Assembly: GCA_008933995.1 (NCBI GenBank)
Contig: WARS01000033.1
Span: forward strand, 4,829,787-4,893,786
From: Datnioides undecimradiatus
Taxonomy: Eukaryota; Chordata; Actinopteri; Lobotiformes; Datnioididae
Direction: 5' to 3'
DNA length: 64,000 nucleotides
Position numbers and translations under genes: made by a program. Under the pieces are notes generated by a model that ran no database searches, was not told the origin of the DNA, and saw only the letters and a program-made list of their open reading frames with translations. Positions 1-10,277 of the stretch are shown one piece after another. Each line of letters opens with the position of its first letter. Positions within the stretch are counted from its first letter, which is position 1.

Positions 1-3000
1 CCACCATACTTAAGAACTAATTTGTCTCAACCCAATTTGAGGTCCCAAGTTCTGAACTCAAGATTTCTGTGTACATTATTGATCTAAATACTTTGAGATT
101 TCCGTTTTGTTGTTATCCCACAATCCAAGCCCTATGTTATGTTTTTTTTTTTTTTTATTCTCTAGTTTGTACAGTTGTACTACCCAATGGGACCAATGTC
201 TTGGCAAAAAAAGCAATGCTCCACTGACGGTTATCAATGCTTGTGCCTTGATGCAAAACTAATAATTCACCCCATGTATCATGATAATACAGATGTTGAA
301 AAATGTCCCATTGGCAGTAACTGACCTCTGTATAACTGTCATGAATTTATTATAATTATTAAATCGCACCCTTATCTTTCCCGGGCACAAATAGAAATGG
401 TTAGTTCCATAATGTCTTCTGATGATTTTCCCATGTTTCCTGTCTCTTTGCAGGAATGAATTTGCTGTAAACGTATCTTTGAAAGAATGTTTCCTCAATA
501 GGAAAACCTTCATATATATTTGTCAAAAAAGTAATAAAATGCTCCAAAAGATGTTTGGCTTCTTTGTTTCTCTCTCTCTTTTTTTTTTTTTTTTACCCAA
601 AGCTAAACGTGCAGTAGGTTTCAGCATGTTGCCTAGGCTGTAGTCACTCCAAGAGGTGAACACAAGATGGCGCAGTGAGTCTGTTCTTGGAGTTGAACGG
701 GACGAAAGTATTCAGTAGAAGGTTGCATTCAAAACAGAGATATACCTGTAGTTTTAGCACCAAAAGTTTTTTTTCCCTAAGTGTTGAATCATGGCACATT
801 CATGGATTTATGTACAATAAGTGTATATGGACTGAAGGAAGTCCAGGTTATTTACATCTTTTGCTAGCTTATAGGTACTAGCTAGTTATACACAATACAA
901 TTTTCTGTATTCCTTGTATTATTTCATTATATGAAAAAAAACAACCACAAAGGGGTTGTACTTGTATTTACTTAAGCTAATGGAAGTACATTCTCTCTCT
1001 ATATATATGGTATGATCTAGTTATTTCAAATATGCTGTCCTCTAAAGGTGAATGTATTCACAGTACAGGCTGGAGCGTTAATGATTGCTAACTGAGAACG
1101 AGCAGCTCACCCGCTAGTTTAGGTCATCATGTATAAAAATGTCTTGCATGATTCACCAACTGATGTGGGTTTAAAGTGAGGTTACTAAGGTCATATAACC
1201 ACTAGGGCACTTTATCTCCAAATACTTGGTAAATATTAATTTTATAATTATTTTTGTCCTCATAGTGTAAGGCCTCTGCTATGCTGAATATGTGAGGTAG
1301 ACAGGGTTGACTAGGATTTGCCAGTAATGCAAATCATGGCTTTCAGGCTCCATTGTTGCAACCCTGGTTTGGTTAATAAGTAACTTCTTAGAACAAGTAT
1401 ATTCTATGGGTTTGTTGTTGGAAAGTGTCTGCCTTTCTTGTCAATTATTTGCTATGAATTCCAATCTGGTCTATAAGTCTTTAAAAGAGGAATTTAACTC
1501 AGCTACCATGGGATATGACAATTAGACAGCAAGGTACTCTAGCTGTTTAGCTTTACTGAAGCCCTAAATTATTAGTTTGCATATGGATGTGTGTGTATTT
1601 GATCATGTGAGTGCTGAATAATTTGTTAATGTTGATGGACCACATAATAGAAAATAAGTTGATAGAGAACAGATACCCACAACTAAAGGAAAGGTAATGA
1701 GGGACAATAATATTATGCATCACTGCTCGATCCATTCACAGAACCTTTTATCTAATTATCTAATGATTCACTAATAAGAGACCCCAGTCTGTTCTCCACT
1801 GATCCATCATTAGCTTTAATAAAGTCCTTTGTTAGGAATGATTATAGAAGTAATTATAAACATTGTTTATCAAATTGTTTCTGATTTGTTCTCTCTCAGT
1901 TCTTAGAAATCTGTTTGCCAATGGCAGTATCAATCCAAATGCTATACTAAATGTGATTGTTTAAAATAACTGATAATAACTGTGGGTGCTTGGTCTATTA
2001 ACACGCTTACGCTTTACCTGACACAAATACCACATGTCACTTTAAATTCATGATCGCTGCATAAAACAAGGACTAAGCTGAGGTGTTTTTGGACAAAGTG
2101 GACTTCCCTCTGCACTATTGAACATATACATGCTAAATATCCCACGGGTTTTATGACAAACAAAGCTTGTACGCTCCTGCTAAAACCCTACCATATACAT
2201 ACATTTTCTGTTTGTTGACATGAAGCCAGCTTATCTTTAACTCTGATAACCCCTTTGAGTGCACTTTTTAAAGAGACATGTATTCTTCCTGTGAGCTGTA
2301 ACAGCAGATGCCTCCCTGACAAAGCCCTGATTGTCAGTGCTCAGCTCACTGTGAAAGGAGCATCTCCGTGTCCCCGCTCAGCTGCTGAGCAAACGGATCT
2401 TTCTCCGCTGTGGGCAGCCAGCAGCAGCGCTTGTAGGCCTCCCTGTAGCCATGTGCAGCACACCAGCATCATCTACACTGTCTGCAAAGAAACATATATA
2501 TTTATTTACACTTTGGATACAGAGGTGGACATTCTTACCATTAAAATCTCAGGTGCAGCCAGTGTGTTTGAGCATGAAGAACACATCCTCTATTTTTAAG
2601 CAAAACAAGGTATTGCCATAATTGACCCGTGCACCAGGTTTCCTGCTGGAAGTCAAGGTTCTGCACTGATGTAAGACCCGTGGCACTCTGTAATCATGTC
2701 CATACACAGCCAGGATTTAACTACACTCTGGAGGGGAAGACAGCGGGCTTAAGTGGATTTTATTTCAAGGTTCCCTTTCAGGGAAAATTGGCAGCACAGA
2801 CTAAATTTTAGATCCTCCAAGTACTACCAGCAAAACTTTTGGTTTTAATTATTCAGATGTCAACTTGTTGATTGTCCCCTTAAAGAACACTTCATTTTTA
2901 TTTGCCATATAATGCCAAAAGATTATAAACAGTAAGTGATTGATGAGTGTGTTTTACCAATACTGAAGTGGACCAGACATAATCCAATCATGAGGCAGTG

Positions 3001-3953
3001 AATATAACATATTTTATTGTTGTTCTCAAGCCTTATGTGACTGAGCTGAAATGACTCCTGTCAAAACAGTGCTCAGCGCTCCTTTTGGACCTGTGCAAAA
3101 GAATCCATTTATTTGATCCTGGAACATTTTCACAGAGCAGTGGGCACGCTGCTTGGAATTTCAGATGTTTTCGTAATCCTTAAAGAAGTAAGCTTTAATC
3201 ATTTATAAAGATGCTCTGCTGCATTCATGCCCCCGCTAACCACAGATCTAAAGGGCTTAATCATAAGAACCAGATGAATCTGGACAATTTATCTATTGTT
3301 CTGTTTAGAGACCCTGCAGCCGGGCTAATGCTTGTTTTTATGATTTCTCCATCGCTCTCCGGCTTGATGTTTACATGGAGGTGCAAGTGAAGAGATGTCT
3401 GTAAATGAATGAAGCGCCCCAGTCTCTGCTGAAGTCATCACCCCACACACATGGTTAACCTCAGCCCCCAATGCCCTCAACACCTTTTGCTCCTCTTCCG
3501 CAACACCTCTTCAGACACAGCGATAAGGCTTCATTCAGTGTGATAAAGGACCTGTTTAGGACACCGCTGTAGGCCCTGACACTGGAAGAAACACCCAAAA
3601 ATATAATTGACATATATTAATTTTTGAGTGATGCATGGCTCAGTTTTAATTCAGAAGCAGAGTGGTTGACTGCAGTGATGATGTCAGGAGACAAAACCTG
3701 CAGCTCTGTAGACAGTGAATAATAAAGTTAACCCCAAACCATTTTACTGGATTAATGACACATCTTCTTACTCATAGCGCTGAGTGCTGCTTGACATTCA
3801 AATGTAACTTAATTGTTTCCACCTCTCCATTGATTCGATCACTAATTCTGTGTAAATGAAACAAACCAAATGCCCCCGGATGAATTCTTTAATTAATGTC
3901 TCAGTTGCTTCCAACTTCAGTGGTGTCATCTATGTTAAATGACTTAATAACTT

Positions 3954-3997
<44 letters not shown>

Positions 3998-6900
3998 TTC
4001 ACTTAGCGGTGGATTTTCCCTTTAAATAGTGTTTGGTTGTTTGAGCTGGGTTTCAAGCTGTGTATGGACTCATTTAGCCTCAATTTATGATGCCCTGGTG
4101 ATATGACAGGACTGTAATGTGCTTGAGTAGCTGTGTTACTGGAATCCACTCCTCTTTTGGCCGGTTAACCCCTAATACAGGCCGCTCTCATACCCTCAGC
4201 TCAAACCAGAACAACCATGGTGATTCTGATTTTCGGGAATGATCCTCCAGTGGTGGTAAACTCCTGGGCAGTCTATTTGCCGCAGGCCTCACGAACCCAC
4301 AGCTCATGGTGGAGGTGTAAGGTGTCCTGGAGGACCACATGACATGTTCAAAAGTGCCACCCATCTGTCACTTGAAAGAGCTCTGCCCTCAAAACACAAT
4401 TGAGACAGAGGTTATAAACAAATGGTATACAAAAGACGTGGGTCCAGTCAGACAGATTGGACGGAGCTTGTTGTTTCTGTGGTGATCCCCGCTGTGAGCT
4501 ACGGCAGCTTTCACAGGAGGGACTCCAGAGGGGTGATGGGATTTTCACATGTCTGATCCAAAGCTGTCACTGTCCCTCGGCGGGTCTGATTGACAGTTTT
4601 TACCCCGAATGGGAATATAGTTGATAATACATAATGTTCTTGTTATTTGTCAATAATCAGCTGGCGGCAGAGCCCTGCGCCGCTTAGTGTTTGGAGATAA
4701 GAAGCAAAATGAAAAGTAAACCGGTTACGGATACGGTTCACTGATTGTTTCCATTTGAATTTTCCCTTTTAAGCTCTGGCTTTATTGTAGTTTTGATGGC
4801 TGTTAATCAAACTGCTGGTTTTAATTTCGATTGGAAAATTATTTATGGTTAAGTGGGTTCAGTTGGTAATGAAGGACAGGCAGAAATGAGTGTACCTCAT
4901 CAGAGAGTTGAACCTTTATTAGTTTATCATTGTGGTTTGCATATTTCAGTCATTTTATCAGAAATTGACAAAATAAAAGGGTCTGGATTTAAAAATAAAA
5001 CCATGCTAGAGTGCTTATGTGAGCCCTTCTTCCTCAAATGTGTACTGAGGCTTTGGCATTAAAACAGAACAATGTCGAGAGCATCCACTTCATTTTTTTC
5101 TTCCTTTTATAATTTAAAACATTTATGAGTAAATTTAATGTGAACTCTAAATATTTTCTTTTGAAGGCGAAGTAGCAGATTTATGTCCACTGATCACGGG
5201 AGCCCAGTTTGGTTTTTCACGTATCTCGACACAAGCATGGGAGTATTTTCCAGGGGCACAATAGCAACTCTGCACCCATTCAGGCTCTGAGCCTCCTGGG
5301 TGAAAGCTGAGTGTCCTTACGTCCTCCCCGGTGAGCCTCCAGATTTGTGATATTGGCTCAATCCCCTTGAGATCTGAGGGACAATGACTTGCCGCTGTGA
5401 GGACTCATTCCTCCCAAACATTGCTGTGCTGTGTTCAGTCGCAGCTGGTCTAACTCCATTCTTCATTCCGTTAAATTAGTTTTTCCTTTAAATTAAATTT
5501 GATCTTTTACCAAAATATTTTTCTTTTTTATGTGCATTTACATTTTGGGTTCTTGAAATATTTCACTGGGGTTATGACATTCTATACTATAAAGAAATGT
5601 ATCTAATTTATCTAATTTTCAGATTAAAAAATATTCAAAAATAAACATCCAGATCAGGATCGAACAACATCTGGATTGAATGACAAACAAATACCACGGG
5701 GGGGGGGCAGTAATTCCACCATGTCAAAAGCTGATTATTGTGACAGTTAAATAGGACAATGTAACTGTAACATTATCCTCGTAAAGCTTTTGGTAGTCCA
5801 TGTGGACTCTCTGTCTTAACTCGTCTCTAATACTGCTGCTATGTGACATGAGTTATTTCATTATCATGAACTCCAGCGCTCGCTCATCCCCCTGTGTCAC
5901 CCTCAGAAGGTGTCTTTCCCCTCTGTGTTGCTTGGCAGGTGAGAAGTGAAGATCAAGGGGCTGCGTGTTGATCCTAGCTCAGGAATGGAGAGCCTGAGTG
6001 TAAAAAGTTTCTCTGTAGACGGGCCCGGTCCTGCTGGAAGCTCCACAACTCCCACACACGCTCCGACCTGTGCCCGTTCACAGTTGACTGCCATGTAAAA
6101 CACATTGAGTCTCTCTGGAACCAGGATCACAGCCCCGTTGTAAATAAGATACATGCATATGAGGCTATCACGTCGTGCGGAAAAGGTGGCTGTGGATCCT
6201 GTTTGGCCAACAGATTTAGACACAAGATCCGGGTGTTCCCAGAAGACCAGGGCCTGTTGTGGTCTGTAAACGTGTCTGCTCCAGAGACAGCATGACAACA
6301 CCTGATCTGCTGTTCCCGGAGGAGCACTGGGCCAGCCATGTTAGCTATACCGGTTGCAAGGTCAAGGTCTGGACAACAGCTCACTATTGCCTTTGTCTGA
6401 GTGCTGGAGGTGCAGCAGATTCTCAGGGAAACTATACATTACTTTCCCACAGCTGGCTCTGCAGCATATCACTTACAGTGTGGTTAATATTTAAGGAAAT
6501 CAGCCGGTGCAGGAGAACTCCGTGTAACTTTAGGAAGGTTTTATTTAAATTCTTTTTAAAGAACATATGTTGGATAGCATTTGTGTGTGCGCATGAGGAA
6601 TACCACAATATCACGTCACAATGCATTACAATAAATTGTAACTATTATATGGTATTCATAGTAATAAATAAAATAGGTTTTTAACGTCGCAGTCAATTCA
6701 GAGCATCATTTATTTAAATCTCAAACTGGAAAATGTTCCAATGTCCAATTGACTTTTATCTAAAAAAAACACAGATGAAGACGGACAGCCTGCTGCTCTG
6801 ACGTTTCTCTTGAACATTACTTTCAGAAACATTTATTATGAAGGCACTTTGCTTACACACAGGAGACTGTGCAGGGCAGCGTTTTCCCCCAGCCGAGCCG

Positions 6901-7320
6901 TTGTTGAATTTTTGTTGTAGCTCTCTCTTTGTTGGTCCGGGCGCACAGAAGAAAGGGAAGAGCTCAAGGAACAGCATCTGAACATGAAGCATTGTTTCTA
7001 AATGGATTTAAATGAGAAGCATGAGACGTGGATACTTTCACTCACTGAAGAATGATACCATTAATCCATATTTTTCCACAGCGCTGTAGATTTGAAAACA
7101 GCAGATGCAGAAAGATGCAGAACATTTCTTGTTTCATTTCAGTGCTTGGATACAATAATGCCACCTCTGCCCTTTATTTGTGTCAGTATACTGGATATGT
7201 ATTTTTCCATATCTTCAAAATTAAATAACTTTCCCTTAGCCTATAATACATGCATGTCTCAGAGTGTCCTTCAATGCGCCTTTAAATTATAGCTGTACCA
7301 TTGCTGTAGTGCTAAAATTA
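1..7320. other. upstream intergenic DNA, no gene recognised
   Basis: The reading frames are short and overlap on both strands without family features. Visible items are T runs near 139-157 and 575-593, a GT/AT microsatellite at 3956-3998 and a ten-G run at 5698-5707. The block at about 3100-3420 is unique, balanced in composition and rich in TAAT/ATTA cores. It looks like possible conserved regulatory DNA, but I cannot test conservation. Confidence 0.5.
3956..3998. repeat. (GT)n(AT)n microsatellite
   Basis: About fifteen GT units run directly into about six TA units, a compound dinucleotide repeat. Confidence 0.95.
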
Positions 7321-7329
7321 ATATGGGAC

Positions 7330-7445
7330 TTAGAGGTATTTTAGAATAAATAATGTAATTCCCGTATAAGCAGTGCACCATGTAAAATGTTTTTGCTGCC
7401 TGTGTGAAGCACTTTGTTACTTTAAAAATTGCCATTTAAATAAAG

Positions 7446-7480
<35 letters not shown>
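7330..7480 (+). mobile_element. LINE-type 3' tail remnant ending in (ATT)n
   Basis: The phrase GTGAAGCACTTTGTTACTTT, then AAATAAAG and an (ATT)n tail (7446-7480), is the familiar 3' end of fish L2-like LINE copies, which I recognise from memory. Only the terminal part is present. No reverse transcriptase is visible upstream, so it is a short, 5'-truncated fossil in + orientation. Confidence 0.55.
7446..7480. repeat. (ATT)n microsatellite
   Basis: Eleven near-perfect ATT units form the tail of the LINE-like remnant just before them. Confidence 0.95.
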
Positions 7481-7786
7481 AAGACAGTGGCCTCAAACTA
7501 TTTCTAAAGAAAGATGCAGCACTGGGTGGTATGTTCTTGTCAGTATATGGACTATTATTCGAATCCAAAAACATATTTTACTTGGACACTTCTTGCTTTC
7601 TATACCAGCTTACTTAACATTTATCTGATATTTCACGTGTATGCAATTTCCTGTGTAGAATAAATGGTGACAAGGAAATATTGGCTACCATAAAGCATGA
7701 TGATAAGGTCACTACAGAGTGTCCTTTGAGAAGTGGTGGGGGGGGGTCTTTAATGGCATTTTATGGGAGTATGATACCAGAGCAGC

Positions 7787-7794
7787 TATAAAAA
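7787..7794 (+). promoter_or_regulatory. TATA-like box (TATAAAAA)
   Basis: A TATAAAAA octamer lies about 2.4 kb before the wnt11 start codon and just upstream of the CpG-richer tract. It overlaps the loop side of a 12-bp inverted repeat (7751-7762 and 7791-7802). Developmental genes often have dispersed promoters, so the role is uncertain. Confidence 0.25.
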
Positions 7795-7992
7795 TGCCAT
7801 TAAAATAAGGTCACTCCATCGACTATTCATCATCACAGACGCGCTGTAACTCACTTCACCTCCCTGTGGGAATATTACGGGAGTATTCCGCAGTCTTTTC
7901 ACTCCATCAGTCCAACTGCATTGCATTACAGTATGTCCGAGGAGCTCTGCAGCGCGCTTTCTTATGCTAATGCTGGTCTGACATCAGCAGTG

Positions 7993-8001
7993 AGATCAAA
8001 G
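7993..8001 (+). promoter_or_regulatory. TCF/LEF-like site (AGATCAAAG)
   Basis: The sequence AGATCAAAG matches the core of the TCF/LEF HMG-box consensus and lies in the putative promoter region of a Wnt gene. Feedback by beta-catenin/TCF on Wnt genes is known in general. Its use here is inference from a single short match. Confidence 0.25.
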
Positions 8002-8072
8002 CAGGGCAGGGGTACTTTAGAGCTGAGTCTGCCCCCACTCAGGCTCACTCACTCCAAGCGCTCTCTGTCCAA

Positions 8073-8156
8073 CTCTCTCTCTCTCTCTCTCTCTCTCACA
8101 CATACACACACACACTCACCGACACCGCGCTCACACACACACACACACACGCACAC
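8073..8156. repeat. (CT)n then (CA)n compound microsatellite
   Basis: A CT run at 8073-8097 is followed by interrupted CA runs up to 8156, inside the candidate first exon of wnt11. Its length could vary between individuals and alter the 5' UTR if that exon is used. Confidence 0.93.
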
Positions 8157-8336
8157 CATGCGTACCTGTCCGGAGTTATTCTACCACCCCATGCTGGATT
8201 TTACTCATGCGTCTGGCTGATCCCGACACCAGGCAACGCTCCGAAAGGATATCCCGGACCTGCTGAGATTTGATTGTTCTGATCTTGCGCTGTTTTGTGC
8301 CGCGGTGAAGGCTGAGCTGAGCGCTGCCGCTATAAG

Positions 8337-9400
8337 GTGAGGTGAAACTTGTCCGAGCTGCGGGAAAAGCTGCTGTGCGCTGCTGTTCGTGGCTGTAGCG
8401 TGACAAACTTTGGCGACAAACAAAATCACGTTCATTCTCTGCAGCCTGCTCTGTGCGCACAGAGTTTGGCTGTAGAGGAATTATCTGTAGTGGGAAAAGA
8501 GTGAGACGTGTGACAAAGACTCTTCTAAAATAGGACTTTGCAGAGATTCCTACTTTGTTTTACTGTAAAATTGTGTATTATATACAATATAACCTATGCT
8601 TTTCAAGACTTTTGCCTCACCTCTCCTGTCTTCTTAAGCAGAATTTGCTGCGGTACTAAAAAGTTCTAATAAAAGTAGTTTTATTAGTTAATGCGCATTA
8701 ATTACCCGCCTGGTGGACAGGCATTATGATTAATGGCTCACTTGGAGCGCCCTGCGCAGCTTATCTTGGCTTGATGAGAGACGCACATCGGATGGTGTGT
8801 GAGTGCGAGGCCACGAGTCTTTATCTTGTGTGTGTCGGGGCAGGAGCTGCTATTCGGTCCACTCTAGCCAAATGTAAATTTAAACAGTAAATCCACTCGA
8901 GGCCGCGACTTCTTAAAACAGACGCGACGCCGAGCGGCAAACACGGCGAACGCGCAGGAAATACCGTCACCTCATCGATACTGTATCAGTCATTTTATTG
9001 TTTTGGCATACGGGTCAGAATGATCTTGGTTCTTGAAAAGCAGTAGGCCGACACACCGCAGTTTCAGTCAGCTCATTTAAATAATTAAAATCAGGGACTT
9101 CACACGGTTTCGAGTGCGTCCCCGCCAATCAGCGCCGAGGAGGAACTGGCGCTTTAATAAGGTCCATTATCAGTTTGCTGCTGTTTTAACGCGCTCGGTT
9201 AAGCCCTCTTCAAAGACATTGCTTATCGTGAGCCCTGAGCCCTATCAGATAATGCTTCTGATGCGCTGCCCCGTCCACAGAGCGCAGATCCCTGCGCTGA
9301 TCTGGGCTCATCCCCGCGTTGTCCTTTCTGTTCGGAATTCTTTGCATTTTTTTCCCCAAGGGGAGCAAAGGAGACATCAAACTGAATTACAGAGACTAAA
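8337..9400. promoter_or_regulatory. CpG-richer promoter-proximal region upstream of wnt11
   Basis: By eye this stretch has more CpG than the flanking DNA, for example around 8905-8955 and 9110-9260, and it has no dispersed repeats. It includes the palindrome TTAATGCGCATTAA followed by TTACCC (8688-8701 onward), a TAAT-type homeodomain arrangement. No convincing reading frame is present. I read it as promoter or proximal enhancer DNA. Confidence 0.4.
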
Positions 9401-10085
9401 ATAAACCGAGGAGCCTGATAATCACGGGAAATAGGCCCTCAGTGCGTGTGTCTCAAAGTTGAACAGAAGTTCATGTGATTAAATCCTAAAGCTGTCCATT
9501 TAAGAGTCCCTATTAAACAGCAGCATGGCCTAAATACAACAGTTCAACAATCAGATGTGGTCTGTTATGACTGTTATTGTATTTTAGAAGCACCGTCAGT
9601 TACAGCAAAACAACTCAAAGTGGAATAAAGTCACTAGAAACTCACTCGACACACAGACACAGCTCAAGTCCCTTTATGTAAATGTAAGGGTTCTTTGTCT
9701 GTAAGGTTTCATTGCAGTTGCGTGTCTTGTTTCATGTGTGTTTAGTTGCATGTTTGCATTGAGAAAGTGCTGTAGTACCGTGGATTTGCTCTACCGCGTG
9801 CCTGAGCGCTCACGGCGGTGTTGGTGGACTGTTTGGAAAATAGCTCTTGCAAAGCAGAAGAGTTCTGCTCATTTCGTGCAGATTCGGCGTGCATGTGATA
9901 ATATTTTCTGCAACAAGTCGTTTTATCCCATGTTTCTGTGATGTGAGATGTGATCTGGGTTTAAATGACAAGGTTTCAGGGCTCACACTAAGTTTTCCAC
10001 AGGATCCATGTGCAAAAGTAATGCTTAAAACCTAACAGCTGGCGTGCTGCCACATCATTGATGGTGTTTGTGTTATTTATTACAG
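9401..10085. other. non-coding DNA between promoter-like region and wnt11 exon 1
   Basis: No gene, repeat family or strong motif is visible. If the upstream first exon is real, this is the 3' part of the 5' UTR intron. Confidence 0.5.
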
Positions 10086-10194
10086 GGTTTAGAAGGAGAG
10101 GCCGTGCTATGAGAGTTGGCGTTTGAGCCTGAGCCAAGATACCCTACAGTCCTTTGTATCTGTGTCCTGCGTGAACTGGAGCCACTGTCCAACC
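10086..10194 (+). other. wnt11: wnt11 5' UTR segment with candidate upstream splice acceptor
   Basis: The 109 bases before the start codon follow TTATTTATTACAG (AG at 10084-10085), a reasonable 3' splice site. I infer that the first coding exon may begin at 10086 and be spliced to a non-coding exon farther upstream. The alternative is that transcription starts close by and this AG is unused. There is no RNA evidence here. Confidence 0.45.
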
Positions 10195-10277
10195 ATGAGG
10201 AGCAGCTCTCATGTCCTGCCTCTTGGTGTGCTCACGGCTCTGCTGCTGTCTCAGGTCTGCTCTGGCATCAAATGGCT
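10195..10277 (+). CDS. wnt11: wnt11 coding exon 1 (signal peptide)
   Basis: The exon encodes residues 1-27 plus two bases of codon 28. The start at 10195 gives a protein beginning [11 protein letters not shown], followed by a Leu/Ala-rich hydrophobic core and the VCSG signal-peptidase context. This matches the length of the mammalian WNT11 leader (24 residues). The bases before the ATG (CCAACC) fit a moderate Kozak context. The exon ends CT, followed by the donor GTAAGT at 10278. No alternative in-frame ATG upstream gives a better leader. Confidence 0.93.

Larger units (their letters stand above)
7815..8336 (+). other. candidate non-coding first exon of wnt11
   Basis: A consensus-like donor, AAG followed by GTGAGG, sits at 8336/8337, downstream of a TATA-like box at 7787 and inside CpG-richer DNA. 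Splicing it to the acceptor at 10085/10086 would give a 5' UTR intron of about 1.75 kb. The stretch contains a CT run followed by CA runs (8073-8156) and several upstream ATGs. The left end is only a guess taken from the usual TATA-to-start distance. Confidence 0.3.

Noticed and set aside
6259-6684. 141-codon + strand frame with - strand shadows
   Set aside because: There are open frames of similar length on both strands and no recognisable motif or splice context.
7921-8220. 99-codon frame near the putative promoter
   Set aside because: It is largely the translation of the CT/CA microsatellite. At most it contains upstream ATGs of the wnt11 leader.
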